From: Mycobacterium sp. ITM-2016-00317 | GTDB lineage: Bacteria; Actinomycetota; Actinomycetes; Mycobacteriales; Mycobacteriaceae | DNA length: 64,000 nucleotides | Direction of reading: 5' to 3' | Assembly (NCBI RefSeq): GCF_002968295.1 | Contig: NZ_CP134399.1 | Coordinates: 2,604,001 to 2,668,000, forward strand | Shown: in pieces, positions 21,379 to 33,116 of the stretch | Layout of the letters: each line of letters starts with the position of its first letter | Numbering within the stretch: the first letter of the stretch is position 1 | Made by a program: the position numbers and the translations under genes | Notes under the pieces: model-generated | Database searches by the model: none | Told to the model about the DNA's origin: nothing | Seen by the model: only the letters and a program-made list of their open reading frames with translations

Positions 21379-23278
21379 CCAGGCCCTCGCGGCGCGGGTC
21401 GGCTCCGCCCACCCAGCCGGCGTCGGACCGGACGATCGCCGAGAGCCCGCTGGACTGATCGGCGAGGTCCACCTTGTGGCCCAGCTCGCGCAGCCCTTTC
21501 ACCAACGGGTCGTCGGCGCCGTCATCGGCGGTGTCGATCACCGGATGTTCGCCGCCCACGTTGGTCTCGGGGGAGTTGTCCGCGCCGAAGTCGACCATCG
21601 ACACCGCCTGCTGCGGGTCCAGGCCCCAGTCGAGCATCCCTACCACCGTTTTGACCACGAACTGGATGATCGTCGAACCGCCCGGTGAACCGGTGACCCC
21701 GAACAATCGGCGGCCGTCGGGACCCTCGTCGAAGATCAGCGTGGGCGCCATCGTGCTGCGCGGCCGCTTGCCCGGCTCGACCCGGTTCGCCACCGGCGCC
21801 CCGTCGGGACCCGCGGGCTCGGCCGAGAAGTCGGTCAGCTGGTTGTTGAGCAGGAACCCGTCGACCATGTGGAACGACCCGAACGCGGACTCGACCGTGG
21901 TGGTCAGCGATGCGGCGTTGCCCTGCCGGTCGACCACGCTGATGTGGCTGGTGCCGTGCTCGGGCACCGGGGCGACCGGCGCGGTCGGCGGCCCGAACTC
22001 GCCCGGTTGCGCAGTGCCCATGCTGCGCTCCGGGGAGATCAGCGCGGCCCGGCCGGCCAGGTACTCGCTGGCCAGCAACGTCTGGGGAGTTCCCCCGGGT
22101 AGCGCCACAAACGCGGTGTCGGCGACGTAGCGGTCCCGGTCGGCGTAGGCCAGCCGTTCGGCCTCGGAGATCAGGTGCACGCCGGTCACCGACGGGCGTC
22201 CGCCGTTGAGGTCCACGTCGGTGGGGCCGTACCGGTCCATCGGGAAGCGCTCCAGCATGCCGAGGGTGGCCGCCACGGCGATCCCGCCCGACGACGGGGG
22301 CGGCATGCCGCAGATCTCCCGGCCCCGGTAGGTCGTGCACAGCGGGTCCCGCCGTACCGCGGTGTAGCCGCTCAGATCGTCGAGGGTCACTAGGCCGGGG
22401 GTGCGCCCGCCGGACGGGTCGGCGGCGGCGGCGACGATGTCGCGGGCGATCTGGCCGGTGTAGAACGCGTTCGGGTCGGTCGCAACGGCGCCCAACGTCT
22501 TCGCGTAGGCCGGATTGATCAGCGTGGTGCCGACCCCTTTCGGGCTGCCGTCGGGCTCCAGGAAGTACGCGGCGGCCTCCTCGTCGAGGCGCAGCCGCGG
22601 GGCCGCGTCGGCGATCGCGGTGGCCAGCCGGCCGCTGATCTCGAAGCCGTCGTCGGCCAGCGTGACGGCGGGCGCGAACAGGTCCAGCCACGGCCTGCCG
22701 CCGTGCTCGGCGTGCACGTCGGCCAGCATCCGCACGATCCCGGGCACGCCGATCGAGCGGCCGGAGGCGCGGGCGTCGGGCTGGGGCTCGGTGCGGTCGG
22801 TGTCCGACACCCAGCGCAGGTAGTTCTCGGTCGCCGCCGCCGGGGCGACCTCGCGTCCGTCGTAGGCCTGCACCGTGCCTGTACCGGCGTCGTAGTAGAG
22901 CAGGAACCCGCCGCCGCCGATGCCCGAGGACTGCGGCTCCACCAGGCCGAGCACCGTCTGGGCGGTGACGAGCGCGTCGGCCGCGCTGCCTCCGTCCCGC
23001 AGCACCTCGCACGCCGCGCGGGTGGCCAGTGGGTTCGCCGTGACGACGGCGTAGCGCTGGGTGTGCACCGCGGTCATGTCGCGCCGGTAGCCGCTCGCGG
23101 TCTCCGGGTCCGACGCGTCACCGGCACCGGCACCGCCCTCCGGTGTGCCGTTGGTCACGATGTCGCAGGGGGCCGGCGGCGCGGCCGGGGTCTGCGACCC
23201 CGCCGAACAACCGGCGACGACGAGCAAGGGCCCCAGAAGAGAGGCCATTAGCAGGCGGGCGGGCCGCGTCGGTGCCAC
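21359..23278 (-). CDS. ggt: Gamma-glutamyltransferase lipoprotein
   Basis: 639 residues from GTG 23278, chosen over ATG 23248 because it supplies the basic n-region (MAPTRPARLL) of a lipoprotein signal ending LLVVAG-C. The enzyme is therefore likely anchored outside the membrane. Ntn-hydrolase motifs are seen: QSSGIGGGGFLLYYD in the large subunit, the self-cleavage and nucleophile Thr in EHGTSHISVVDRQGNAAS, and the oxyanion GSPGGSTIIQFV near the end. It cleaves or transfers the gamma-glutamyl group of glutathione-like peptides. Mycobacteria use mycothiol, so the natural substrate is unclear. It is divergent from uvrC. Confidence 0.9.
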
Positions 23279-23310
23279 GGGAGTGCCTCTACCCGGTCGG
23301 AGCCCGGCAG

Positions 23311-23316
23311 TAACCT
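23311..23316 (+). promoter_or_regulatory. -10 element (TAACCT) of uvrC, leaderless start
   Basis: TAACCT fits TANNNT and ends 6 bases before the GTG at 23323. The opposite strand has TAGAGG (23291-23286) 7 bases before the ggt GTG. The whole divergent control region is therefore only 44 bases. Confidence 0.5.
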
Positions 23317-23322
23317 GGGACC

Positions 23323-25335
23323 GTGCCCGATCCAGCGACGTACCGACCCGCTCCGGGGTCGATACCCGTCGAACCGGGGGTGTACAGGTTCCGCGACCCG
23401 CACGGCCGGGTGATCTACGTCGGCAAGGCCAAGAGCCTGCGCAGCCGGCTGAACTCGTACTTCGCGGATCTGTCGGGCCTGGCCCCGCGGACCCGCCAGA
23501 TGGTGATGACCGCGGCCAGCGTCGAGTGGACGGTGGTCAACACCGAGGTCGAGGCGCTGCAGCTGGAATACAACTGGATCAAGGAGTTCGATCCGCGGTT
23601 CAACATCCGCTACCGCGACGACAAGTCCTATCCGGTGCTCGCCGTGACCCTCAACGAGGAGTACCCGCGGCTCAAGGTCTACCGCGGGCCGCGCCGCAAA
23701 GGGGTGCGCTATTTCGGCCCGTACTCGCACGCCTGGGCGATCCGCGAGACGCTCGACCTGTTGACCCGGGTGTTCCCGGCCCGCACCTGCTCCAACGGAG
23801 TTTTTAAGCGGCACAGCCAGATTGACCGGCCATGCCTGCTCGGCTACATCGACAAGTGTGCCGCGCCGTGCGTGGGCCGGGTCAGCGCCGAGGAGCACCG
23901 GCGCATCGTGATGGACTTCTGCGACTTCCTGGCAGGCAAGACCGACCGGCTGATCCGGGAGATGGAACAGCAGATGAACGCCGCGGCCGAGGCATTGGAC
24001 TTCGAGCGGGCGGCCCGGTTGCGCGACAACATCGGTGCCATGCGCCGGGCGATGGAGAAGCAGACGGTGGTGCTCGGCGACGGCACCGACGCCGACGTCG
24101 TCGCGTTCGCCGACGATGAACTCGAGGCGGCCGTGCAGGTGTTCCACGTGCGCGGCGGACGGGTGCGCGGCCAGCGCGGCTGGATCATCGAAAAGTCCGG
24201 CGAGCCGGGCGAATCCACGCTGGAATACCTCGTCGAGCAATTCCTCACCCAGTTCTACGGCGACCAGGCCGAACTCGGCGGCGCCAGCGACGCCGGCGGG
24301 GACGAGGCGACCACGCCGGTGCCCAAGCAGGTGCTGGTGCCGGTGCTGCCCGACAGCGCCGACGAACTGGAGACCTGGCTGTCGCAGCTGCGCGGCTCCC
24401 GCGTCGCGCTGCGGGTCCCTCAGCGCGGCGACAAACGGGCGCTGGCCGAGACGGTCAAGCGCAACGCCGAAGGTGCGCTGAACCAGCACAAACTCAAGCG
24501 CGCCGGCGACTTCACCGCCAGAAGCGCTGCGCTGCAGAGCATTCAGGACGCACTGGGGCTGGCAGAGGCTCCGCTGCGCATCGAGTGCGTCGACATCAGC
24601 CATGTGCAGGGCACCGACGTGGTGGCCTCGCTGGTGGTGTTCGAGGACGGGTTGCCGCGCAAGTCCGACTACCGGCACTTCGCGATCCGGGAAGCCGCCG
24701 GGGACGGCCGGTCCGACGACGTAGCCTCGATCGCCGAGGTGACGCGGCGGCGGTTTCACCGCCACCTCAAGGAGACCCCGCAGCCCGGCGACATGGTGGC
24801 CGAGGGAAGATCGCGCCGCTTTGCCTACCCGCCCAACCTGTTCGTGGTGGACGGCGGCGCGCCGCAGGTCAACGCCGCGGCCGCGGTGCTCGAGGAACTC
24901 GGCATCACCGACGTCGCGGTGATCGGGCTGGCCAAGCGGCTCGAAGAGGTGTGGGTGCCCTCGGAGCCGGACCCGGTGATCATGCCCCGCAACAGCGACG
25001 GCCTGTACCTGCTGCAGCGGGTCCGCGACGAGGCGCACCGGTTCGCGATCTCCTACCATCGCAGCAAACGCTCGAAGCGGATGACGGCGTCGGCGCTGGA
25101 TTCGGTGCGCGGGCTCGGCGAGCATCGCCGCAAGGCCCTCGTCACCCATTTCGGGTCGCTGGCCAGAATCAAGCAGGCCGGGATCGACGAGATCACCGCG
25201 GTTCCGGGCATCGGCGCGGCGACCGCGCGGGCCGTGCTCGAAGCGCTCGGCGCCGACGTCCCACCGGCTGCCGCCGCCGATTCCGGCGCGCCGACCACGG
25301 ATATCGGCAATGATCAGAGCAGGGTATCGGGATGA
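23323..25335 (+). CDS. uvrC: UvrABC excinuclease subunit C
   Basis: 670 residues. Domains in order: a GIY-YIG 3'-nuclease ([20 protein letters not shown], residues about 18-40), a Cys-containing loop (PARTCSN then [18 protein letters not shown]), a UVR domain that binds UvrB ([20 protein letters not shown] near residue 220), the RNase-H-like 5'-nuclease ([18 protein letters not shown] with a catalytic Asp, then [10 protein letters not shown]), and C-terminal helix-hairpin-helix repeats ([13 protein letters not shown] and [17 protein letters not shown]). It makes the dual incisions in nucleotide excision repair. It heads an operon with rapZ-yvcK-whiA, all joined by overlaps. Confidence 0.97.
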   Translation: MPDPATYRPAPGSIPVEPGVYRFRDPHGRVIYVGKAKSLRSRLNSYFADLSGLAPRTRQMVMTAASVEWTVVNTEVEALQLEYNWIKEFDPRFNIRYRDDKSYPVLAVTLNEEYPRLKVYRGPRRKGVRYFGPYSHAWAIRETLDLLTRVFPARTCSNGVFKRHSQIDRPCLLGYIDKCAAPCVGRVSAEEHRRIVMDFCDFLAGKTDRLIREMEQQMNAAAEALDFERAARLRDNIGAMRRAMEKQTVVLGDGTDADVVAFADDELEAAVQVFHVRGGRVRGQRGWIIEKSGEPGESTLEYLVEQFLTQFYGDQAELGGASDAGGDEATTPVPKQVLVPVLPDSADELETWLSQLRGSRVALRVPQRGDKRALAETVKRNAEGALNQHKLKRAGDFTARSAALQSIQDALGLAEAPLRIECVDISHVQGTDVVASLVVFEDGLPRKSDYRHFAIREAAGDGRSDDVASIAEVTRRRFHRHLKETPQPGDMVAEGRSRRFAYPPNLFVVDGGAPQVNAAAAVLEELGITDVAVIGLAKRLEEVWVPSEPDPVIMPRNSDGLYLLQRVRDEAHRFAISYHRSKRSKRMTASALDSVRGLGEHRRKALVTHFGSLARIKQAGIDEITAVPGIGAATARAVLEALGADVPPAAAADSGAPTTDIGNDQSRVSG

Positions 25336-26276
25336 CAGAGCAGGGCATGCACGAGGAACTGCGTGGAGGCACCGGACGCGCCGGTGACGAAGAGGGCTTC
25401 GAGCCGGCCGCCGAGAACGGGATCGACGTCGTCCTCGTCACCGGTCTGTCCGGCGCCGGGCGGGGCACCGCGGCCAAGGTGCTGGAAGATCTCGGCTGGT
25501 ACGTGGCCGACAATCTGCCGCCGGAGTTGATCGCGCGGATGGTCGACTTCGGGCTGGCCGCGGGCTCGCGGATCACCCAGCTCGCGATCGTGATGGACGT
25601 GCGTTCCCGCGGCTTCACCGGGGACCTGGACTGGGTGCGCAGCGAACTGGGCACGCGCGGCATCGTGCCGCGGGTGCTGTTCCTGGAGGCCTCCGACGAC
25701 ATCCTGGTCCGCCGCTACGAGCAGAACCGGCGCAGCCACCCGTTGCAGGGCAACCAGACCCTGGCCGAGGGGATCGCCGCCGAACGGACGATGCTCGCGC
25801 CGGTGCGGGCATCCGCCGATCTGGTGATCGACACCTCGTCGTTGTCGGTGCACGCGTTGCGCGACAGCGTCGAACGGGCCTTCGCCGGCGAGGCGGTCGC
25901 GCACACCGCGGTGACCGTCGAGTCGTTCGGCTACAAGTACGGGCTGCCGATGGACGCCGACACCGTGATGGACGTCAGGTTCCTGCCCAATCCGCACTGG
26001 GTGGACCGGCTGCGGCCGCACACCGGCCAGCACCACGAGGTGCGCGACTACGTGCTGGGCCAGCCCGGCGCCGTCGAGTTCCTGGACTCCTACCATCAGC
26101 TGCTCGACGTGGTGATCGACGGCTACCGCCGAGAGGGTAAGCGCTACATGACCGTCGCCATCGGATGCACGGGCGGGAAGCACCGCAGCGTGGCGATGGC
26201 CGAGGCGCTGGCCGAACGTCTGCAGGACGCCGACCTGACGGTGCGGGTGCTGCACCGCGATCTGGGGCGCGAATGA
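25332..26276 (+). CDS. rapZ: RapZ/YvcJ-like P-loop nucleotide-binding protein
   Basis: 314 residues. The Walker A region reads [18 protein letters not shown] near residue 38. Other family blocks are [45 protein letters not shown], and the C-terminal [17 protein letters not shown] with [13 protein letters not shown]. In enterobacteria RapZ guides RNase processing of the GlmZ small RNA. In Gram-positives the role of this ATP/GTP-binding protein is less clear. It sits in the conserved rapZ-yvcK-whiA cluster that links wall precursor metabolism to division control. ATGA overlaps at both ends. Confidence 0.93.
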   Translation: MTEQGMHEELRGGTGRAGDEEGFEPAAENGIDVVLVTGLSGAGRGTAAKVLEDLGWYVADNLPPELIARMVDFGLAAGSRITQLAIVMDVRSRGFTGDLDWVRSELGTRGIVPRVLFLEASDDILVRRYEQNRRSHPLQGNQTLAEGIAAERTMLAPVRASADLVIDTSSLSVHALRDSVERAFAGEAVAHTAVTVESFGYKYGLPMDADTVMDVRFLPNPHWVDRLRPHTGQHHEVRDYVLGQPGAVEFLDSYHQLLDVVIDGYRREGKRYMTVAIGCTGGKHRSVAMAEALAERLQDADLTVRVLHRDLGRE

Positions 26277-27334
26277 GCTTCTCCGCCCGCGAGGGACAGA
26301 CGAGCCCGCGCATCGTCGCGCTCGGCGGTGGGCACGGCCTCTACGCCACGCTGTCGGCCGCGCGCAGGCTCACCCCGCACGTGACCGCGGTGGTCACCGT
26401 CGCCGACGACGGCGGATCCTCCGGCCGGCTGCGCAGCGAGCTGGACGTCGTGCCGCCAGGAGATCTGCGGATGGCGTTGGCCGCGTTGGCTTCTGACAGT
26501 CCGCACGGCCGGCTGTGGGCGACCATCATCCAGCACCGGTTCGGCGGCAGCGGCGCGCTGGCCGGGCATCCGATCGGCAACCTGATGCTGGCCGGCCTCA
26601 ACGAGGTGCTCGCCGATCCGGTCGCCGCACTCGACGAGCTGGGCCGCATCCTGGGCGTGAAGGGCCGGGTGCTGCCGATGTGCCCCGTCGGGCTGGGCAT
26701 CGAGGCCGACGTCGTCGGGCTGGACTCCGACCCGCGCGTCAGCCGCGCGATCCGCGGCCAGGTCGCGATCGCCACCACCGTCGGGAAGGTCCGCCGCGTC
26801 CGCCTGCTGCCCGGGGACCCGCCCGCCACCCATCAGGCCGTCGACGCGATCCTGAACGCCGACCTGGTGGTCCTCGGACCGGGGTCGTGGTTCACCAGCG
26901 TGATCCCGCACGTGCTGGTGCCGCAGCTGGCCGAGGCGCTGCAGGCCACCACCGCGCGGCGGGCGCTGGTGCTGAACCTGGTGGCCGAACCGGGGGAGAC
27001 CGCGGGCTTCTCGGTGGAACGTCACATCCACGTGCTGGCCCAGCACGCGCCGGGTTTCACCGTGCACGACATCATCGTCGATTCGGCCCGGGTGCCCAGC
27101 GATCGCGAGCGGGACCAACTGCGCCGGACCGCCACCATCCTCGGCGCGAACGTTGAGTTTGCTGACGTTTCCCGACCTGGTACACCTTTACATGACCCGG
27201 CGAAGCTGGCCGCGGCGTTGGAGGGGGTTCGCAAGCGCGGCGTGGCTGCCCATGGCACCAACCAGGGGTTTCAGCAGCCGACCATGCCCACACCGACAGC
27301 GAACGGACCGAGAGGTGACGACCCGTGGCGATGA
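26273..27334 (+). CDS. yvcK: YvcK/CofD-like gluconeogenesis factor
   Basis: 353 residues with the CofD-like fold: [20 protein letters not shown], then [41 protein letters not shown], the [19 protein letters not shown] loop, and [10 protein letters not shown]. Members bind UDP-sugars and are needed for normal cell shape on gluconeogenic carbon. The mycobacterial ortholog (Rv1422, CuvA) has been tied to polar wall growth. The C-terminal ~25 residues are Pro/Thr-rich and probably disordered. The stop overlaps the internal ATG of whiA, so the two are coupled. Confidence 0.92.
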   Translation: MSFSAREGQTSPRIVALGGGHGLYATLSAARRLTPHVTAVVTVADDGGSSGRLRSELDVVPPGDLRMALAALASDSPHGRLWATIIQHRFGGSGALAGHPIGNLMLAGLNEVLADPVAALDELGRILGVKGRVLPMCPVGLGIEADVVGLDSDPRVSRAIRGQVAIATTVGKVRRVRLLPGDPPATHQAVDAILNADLVVLGPGSWFTSVIPHVLVPQLAEALQATTARRALVLNLVAEPGETAGFSVERHIHVLAQHAPGFTVHDIIVDSARVPSDRERDQLRRTATILGANVEFADVSRPGTPLHDPAKLAAALEGVRKRGVAAHGTNQGFQQPTMPTPTANGPRGDDPWR

Positions 27335-28309
27335 CAGCCGAGGTCAAGGATGAACTGAGCCGCTTGGTGGTGAATTCCGTGAGCGCGCGCCGTGCGGAGG
27401 TGGCCTCGCTGCTGCGTTTCGCCGGCGGGCTGCACATCGTGTCGGGGCGGGTCGTCGTCGAGGCCGAGGTCGACCTCGGCATCATCGCGCGCCGGTTGCG
27501 CAAGGACATCTACGACCTCTACGGCTACAACGCCGTGGTGCACGTGCTCTCGGCCAGCGGGATCCGCAAGAGCACCCGCTACGTGGTGCGGGTGGCCAAG
27601 GACGGGGAAGCGCTCGCGCGGCAGACCGGTCTGCTCGACCTGCGCGGCCGGCCGGTGCGCGGACTGCCCGCCCAGGTGGTCGGCGGCAGCGTCGCCGACG
27701 CCGAAGCGGCTTGGCGCGGAGCGTTTCTGGCGCACGGCTCGCTCACCGAGCCGGGCCGGTCGTCGGCGCTGGAGGTCAGCTGCCCCGGGCCCGAGGCGGC
27801 GCTCGCGCTCGTCGGCGCGGCCCGGCGTCTCGGGGTCAGCGCCAAGGCCCGCGAGGTGCGCGGCGCCGACCGGGTGGTGGTCCGTGACGGCGAGGCCATC
27901 GGGGCGCTGCTGACCCGGATGGGCGCCCAGGACACCCGGCTGACCTGGGAGGAGCGGCGCATGCGCCGCGAGGTCCGGGCCACCGCGAACCGGTTGGCCA
28001 ACTTCGACGACGCCAACCTGCGGCGCTCCGCGCGCGCCGCGGTCGCCGCCGCGGCCCGGGTGGAACGCGCGCTGGAGATCCTCGGCGACACGGTGCCTGA
28101 CCACCTGGCCGCCGCAGGCCAGCTCAGGGTCGCCCACCGGCAGGCCTCGCTGGAGGAACTGGGCCAGGCTCGCGGATCCGCCGATGACCAAAGATGCTGT
28201 GGCAGGCCGTATTCGGCGTCTGCTGTCGATGGCGGACCGGAAGGCCAAACAGGACGGCATCCCCGACACCGAGTCGGCTGTCACACCGGACCTGCTCGAA
28301 GACGCCTGA
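27325..28309 (+). CDS. whiA: WhiA sporulation/division regulator, frameshifted near its C-terminus
   Basis: GTG 27325 gives [19 protein letters not shown] 27331 is an alternative that overlaps the yvcK stop. The LAGLIDADG-like N-domain includes [23 protein letters not shown]. The helix-turn-helix C-domain ([27 protein letters not shown]) runs normally until 28167, where one extra G in CAGGCTCGCG throws the frame. Deleting it restores [17 protein letters not shown] and the family ending [14 protein letters not shown] at 28309, for a 327-residue protein. Unrepaired, the frame runs on to 28410 with unrelated sequence. WhiA works with WhiB-type regulators to control division genes in actinobacteria. 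Confidence 0.92.
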
Positions 28310-28315
28310 GCGCCG

Positions 28316-29956
28316 TCAGGCCGCCTCGGCCCGGACGGTCTGCGCCGGGTTCGCCGCGGGATTGGCCGCCAGCTCTTCGAGGACGACCGACCAGGTGTAC
28401 GGGCTGGTGACCATGTTCAGGTGCCCGAGTAACAGTCCCGGGTAGCGGTGCTGCAGCACGATGTTGGTGACGTTCGGCCCGTCCAGCGCCTGCAGGGTGT
28501 ACGGCGTCGCGACCTCGTCGTAGGCGGTGCTGATCGTGGTGTACCGCACGCCTGGGCGGGTGTCGCCGTTGCCGTAGACCTCGTCGACGAATGGCGAGCC
28601 GTAGGACTGCTGATAGAACGCCGGGGCGAACCTCTCGGAGATCCCGATGTAGAGCTGCCGCAACACAGGCAGTTGCAGCACCAGCGAGACCAGGCCCATG
28701 AAGGTGGTGCCGTGGTGGCCGGGGCCGATGCCGATGAGCTGGGACACCTTGTCCGCGCCGCCGAGGTTGTTGATGTAGTAGGACGGCAGCGCGCCGCCGC
28801 CCTGTGAGTGGCCGATGAGGATGACCTGCGGCGCACCGGTCTCGGCGAGCACCCGGTCGATCTCCGCGGCCAGTTCGAGTCCGGAATTCCTGATGTCGCC
28901 GATGGACTGGATCAGCGCGTTGGGGTTGGTGGTGACGTTGCCGTAGTTGAACGTGTAGACCTTGTAGCCCGCATTCGCCAGCACCGGCGCCCCGACAGAC
29001 CAGTTCATGCCCTGCGTGATGACCGTCGAGTTGAGCAGGATGATGGGCAGCGGTTTCTCCGGCGTGACGCCCACCGACGGGTCGTTGGCCCCGGCCGGGG
29101 ATTTCGTCGGCCGGAACAGCGCCATCCCGTCCAGGAGGCCGTAGGTGACCGGGAGCGGTCCGGTGACCGCGTCGGCGAAGCCGCCGACCAGCGTGCGGCC
29201 GACCGCGGCGGCGGTGTTGGCGACGAAGGTGGCCAGCAGGTGGGGCACGCCGAAGAAGCTGTCGGGGCCGAAGGCGTGGGCGACGGCGGTCGCCGTCGCG
29301 TACACCACCGACGCCAGGATCGTCCCGACGTCGGAGAAACCGCCCGCCAGTTGCCGGTCCAGCCGGGGCGCGATGTACGGCCGGGGCCCCGGTGCGACAT
29401 CTGGTGCCACCGTTGCCCGTTCGTCGTCGGCGCGGGCGTCGCGGAGCAGTGCCGCCGGGCTCGCCTCGTCGGTGCTCGCGGTCGCCTCGTCCACCTCTGC
29501 GAGTTCGCGTCGCGACGCGGGTCCGGGGTCGGCGGGGGAGTCCGTGACCGAGCGATCGGCTCCGGCCGGAACGTCGGTCACGGCGGCCGCCTCGAGCGCG
29601 CGCTCGGCGCGGCGCCTGTCGGCGGCCCCGGCAGGCTCCGCCGGCGCGCCGACGTCCTCGGCGGTGTCTTCGGTGACGTCTTCGACCGGGTCTGCCGCGG
29701 TGTCTTCGGTGACGTTGTCGGTGACGTCTTCAGCGGTGTCTTCGGCAGGGTCCTCGGTGTCTTCGGTGACGTCCTCGGCGGTGTCTTCGGTGACGGTGTC
29801 GCGCTGCGAGGTCGCCGGCGTGTCCGCGTGGCCCGACCCGTGACCCGTCGAGCTCCCGTCGTCGGCGAGCGCGACCCCGACGGACAGCGCCATGGTCGCG
29901 TAGAGCGCCAGGATGAACGCCGCGATTGCTCGCTTGAGCAGCCCGATCAACACCAC
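28316..29956 (-). CDS. Exported alpha/beta-hydrolase (lipase-like) with acidic repeat linker
   Basis: 546 residues from GTG 29956. A signal sequence ([26 protein letters not shown]) is followed by about 170 residues of low-complexity acidic sequence built from E-D-T-A-E-D-V-T repeats. The hydrolase domain then begins near residue 195. Its nucleophile elbow is GHSQGGG near residue 385, with the preceding strand QVILIG and a GPGHHGTTF loop after it. A Gln in G-H-S-Q-G is typical of lipases rather than esterases of other groups. Asp and His partners are present ([18 protein letters not shown] near the end). The substrate is unknown. It ends six bases from the convergent whiA. Confidence 0.75.
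   Translation of the reverse strand: MVLIGLLKRAIAAFILALYATMALSVGVALADDGSSTGHGSGHADTPATSQRDTVTEDTAEDVTEDTEDPAEDTAEDVTDNVTEDTAADPVEDVTEDTAEDVGAPAEPAGAADRRRAERALEAAAVTDVPAGADRSVTDSPADPGPASRRELAEVDEATASTDEASPAALLRDARADDERATVAPDVAPGPRPYIAPRLDRQLAGGFSDVGTILASVVYATATAVAHAFGPDSFFGVPHLLATFVANTAAAVGRTLVGGFADAVTGPLPVTYGLLDGMALFRPTKSPAGANDPSVGVTPEKPLPIILLNSTVITQGMNWSVGAPVLANAGYKVYTFNYGNVTTNPNALIQSIGDIRNSGLELAAEIDRVLAETGAPQVILIGHSQGGGALPSYYINNLGGADKVSQLIGIGPGHHGTTFMGLVSLVLQLPVLRQLYIGISERFAPAFYQQSYGSPFVDEVYGNGDTRPGVRYTTISTAYDEVATPYTLQALDGPNVTNIVLQHRYPGLLLGHLNMVTSPYTWSVVLEELAANPAANPAQTVRAEAA
29650..29804. repeat. Degenerate tandem repeats coding an acidic E-D-T/E-D-V linker
   Basis: The + strand repeats a unit resembling GCGGTGTCTTCGGTGACG at least five times with small variations. 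On the minus strand it encodes [15 protein letters not shown] repeats in the linker of the exported hydrolase. Such short in-frame repeats are prone to slippage, so the repeat number probably varies between strains. Confidence 0.7.
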
Positions 29957-29989
29957 GTGCCTCCTCGAATCGATTGGACCTTAGCTGCG

Positions 29990-30007
29990 CGTCCCGTCGA
30001 CGGGACG
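29990..30007. promoter_or_regulatory. Perfect 18-bp palindrome, probable operator
   Basis: CGTCCCGTCGACGGGACG is its own reverse complement over all 18 bases. It lies in the 73-base divergent gap between the exported hydrolase and the solute-binding-fold gene, about 22-39 bases upstream of the latter's predicted transcript start. It would cover that promoter's -35 region. A dimeric repressor or regulator could control one or both genes. Confidence 0.55.
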
Positions 30008-30017
30008 GGAAACGGCC

Positions 30018-30023
30018 TACGTT
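30018..30023 (+). promoter_or_regulatory. -10 element (TACGTT), leaderless start
   Basis: TACGTT fits TANNNT and ends 6 bases before ATG 30030, so the message should begin at the start codon. No ribosome-binding site is visible upstream, which supports this reading. Confidence 0.45.
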
Positions 30024-30029
30024 GGACGG

Positions 30030-30743
30030 ATGACGACGTTGCGTGTGGGTGTGGCCTATCCGGAACCGCCGTTCAACGCGATGCCGGGGAAGTCGGGCCT
30101 GGACATCGACGTGATGACCGCGCTGGCGGGGGCCATCGCCGAGGAGGTCGAGTTCGTCGCCTACGACGGCGCCGATTTCGACGGCATCTTCGACCGCCTC
30201 GCCGCCGGTGACTACGACTGCGTGATCGCCGGCATCACCGTCACCCCCGAGCGGGAGCACAAGGCGGCGTTCCTGCCGCCCTACCTGATCTCCGGGCAGG
30301 GCCTGGCGGTCGACACCGCCCGGCTGCCGCAGGTGCACTCGGTAGACGATCTGGCCGGACTGACCGTCGGCGTCCAGCGCGGCAACACCAGCGAGGCGAT
30401 CGCGCAGCAGCTGGTGGCCGACGGCAAGGCGGCGCGGGTCCGGGTGTACGACTACGGCGCAGTGAGCACCGCGATCGCCGACCTCGTCGCCGGCGGTTGC
30501 GACGCGGTGATGAAACTCGCGCCGGCGCTGGCCGAACTGGTCAAGCAGGTGCCCGGAGTCGAGCTGGTGCAGCGCGGGCTGTCGGTCGAGGACATCGCGG
30601 TCGCGGTCAACCCCGCCGACCAGAAGTTGCTGGCGCGGCTCCAGGTCGCCCAGGCAGAGCTCGAAGAGGACGGCACCCTGCAACGGGTTCGCCGTAGATG
30701 GCTCGGCAATCCGTATGTCGACCAGAGCGTCGGCATGCTGTGA
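30030..30743 (+). CDS. Family 3 solute-binding-fold protein without signal peptide
   Basis: 237 residues. The bilobed type-2 periplasmic binding fold is recognisable: LRVGVAYPEPPFNAM, GLDIDVMTALAGAI, then DFDGIFDRLAAGDYDCVIAGITVTPER, and LAGLTVGVQRGNTSEAIAQQL. Such proteins usually deliver amino acids to ABC importers. Here no signal peptide or lipobox precedes the domain (the fold starts at residue 4), and no permease or ATPase gene adjoins it. It may be a cytoplasmic sensor or amino-acid-binding or dehydratase-like protein, or the secretion signal may have been lost. The leaderless promoter rules out a missed upstream start. A palindrome lies upstream. Confidence 0.7.
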   Translation: MTTLRVGVAYPEPPFNAMPGKSGLDIDVMTALAGAIAEEVEFVAYDGADFDGIFDRLAAGDYDCVIAGITVTPEREHKAAFLPPYLISGQGLAVDTARLPQVHSVDDLAGLTVGVQRGNTSEAIAQQLVADGKAARVRVYDYGAVSTAIADLVAGGCDAVMKLAPALAELVKQVPGVELVQRGLSVEDIAVAVNPADQKLLARLQVAQAELEEDGTLQRVRRRWLGNPYVDQSVGML

Positions 30744-30759
30744 CATCGCCCAGGGGCGA

Positions 30760-30777
30760 CCTCACCAGCGTGTGAGG
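30760..30777. promoter_or_regulatory. Inverted repeat CCTCAC-N6-GTGAGG upstream of gap
   Basis: Two perfect 6-base arms with a 6-base spacer lie 8 bases upstream of a TAGGCT -10 box (30786-30791) that would start gap at about 30798. The position at the -35 region suits a regulator of glycolytic gene expression. It could alternatively act as a weak terminator hairpin for the upstream gene. Confidence 0.4.
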
Positions 30778-30803
30778 CCAACCACTAGGCTGGGCACCAG
30801 TAG

Positions 30804-31871
<1,068 letters not shown>

Positions 31872-31877
31872 CCGGCA

Positions 31878-33101
31878 ATGGCGATCAAGTCACTGAACGA
31901 CCTTCTCGCCGAGGGGGTGTCGGGCCGGGGCGTGCTGGTGCGCTCCGACCTCAACGTCCCGCTCGACGGCGACACGATCACCGACCCGGGGCGGATCATC
32001 GCCTCCGTGCCGACATTGAAGGCGTTGAGTGACGCCGGCGCCAAGGTGGTCGTCACCGCGCATCTGGGCAGGCCCAAGGGCGAGCCGGACCCGAAGTTCT
32101 CCCTCGCGCCGGTCGCCACGGCGCTGGGGGAGCGGCTGGGCCTGCACGTGCAGCTGGCCGGCGACGTCGTCGGCAGCGACGCGCTGGCCCGCGCCGAGGG
32201 CCTGACCGACGGCGACATCCTGCTGCTGGAGAACATCCGCTTCGACCCGCGGGAGACCAGCAAGGACGAGTCGGAACGGCTCGGCCTGGCCAGGGCGCTC
32301 GTCGAACTGGTCGGCGGCCCAGACGGTTCGGGCGGGGCGTTCGTCTCCGATGGCTTCGGTGTGGTGCACCGCAAGCAGGCGTCGGTGTACGACGTGGCGA
32401 CGCTGCTGCCGCACTACGCCGGTTTCCTGGTCGACACCGAGGTCAAGGTGCTCACCCAGCTCACCGAGTCCACCGAACGCCCCTACGCGGTGGTGCTCGG
32501 CGGTTCCAAGGTCTCGGACAAGCTGGCAGTCATCGAGAACCTGGCGACCAAGGCCGACAGCCTGGTCATCGGCGGCGGCATGTGCTTCACCTTCCTTGCC
32601 GCCCAGGGACTTTCGGTGGGCAAGTCGCTTCTCGAAGAGAGCATGATCGAGACCTGCCGCAAGCTGCTCGACGACTACGGTGACGTGTTGCACCTGCCGG
32701 TCGACATCGTCGTCGCCGACGAGTTCTCCGCGGATTCACCCGCCGAGGTGGTGCCTGCCGACCGAATTCCCGACGGCAAGATGGGCCTGGACATCGGCCC
32801 GGAATCGGTGCGCCGGTTCTCCGCGCTGTTGTCGAACGCGAAGACCATCTTCTGGAACGGCCCGATGGGGGTGTTCGAGTTCCCGGCGTTCGCCGCGGGC
32901 ACCAAGGGCGTCGCCGAGGCCATCATCACGGCCACCGGCAAGGGCGCGTTCAGCGTCGTCGGCGGTGGCGACTCCGCGGCGGCGGTCCGCCGGCTCGGGC
33001 TGCCCGAGGACGGTTTCTCGCACATCTCGACCGGCGGCGGCGCGTCGCTGGAATACCTTGAGGGCAAAGAGCTGCCCGGCATCCAGATCCTGTCGGACTG
33101 A
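31878..33101 (+). CDS. pgk: Phosphoglycerate kinase
   Basis: 407 residues starting six bases after gap. Signature pieces: [13 protein letters not shown] in the N-terminal substrate domain, [31 protein letters not shown], and [15 protein letters not shown]. The C-terminal nucleotide domain has [18 protein letters not shown] and [15 protein letters not shown]. It transfers the acyl phosphate of 1,3-bisphosphoglycerate, the product of gap, to ADP. The ribosome site upstream is weak, suggesting coupling to translation of gap. Confidence 0.97.
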   Translation: MAIKSLNDLLAEGVSGRGVLVRSDLNVPLDGDTITDPGRIIASVPTLKALSDAGAKVVVTAHLGRPKGEPDPKFSLAPVATALGERLGLHVQLAGDVVGSDALARAEGLTDGDILLLENIRFDPRETSKDESERLGLARALVELVGGPDGSGGAFVSDGFGVVHRKQASVYDVATLLPHYAGFLVDTEVKVLTQLTESTERPYAVVLGGSKVSDKLAVIENLATKADSLVIGGGMCFTFLAAQGLSVGKSLLEESMIETCRKLLDDYGDVLHLPVDIVVADEFSADSPAEVVPADRIPDGKMGLDIGPESVRRFSALLSNAKTIFWNGPMGVFEFPAFAAGTKGVAEAIITATGKGAFSVVGGGDSAAAVRRLGLPEDGFSHISTGGGASLEYLEGKELPGIQILSD

Positions 33102-33116
33102 ACGAGGAGATCGAAC

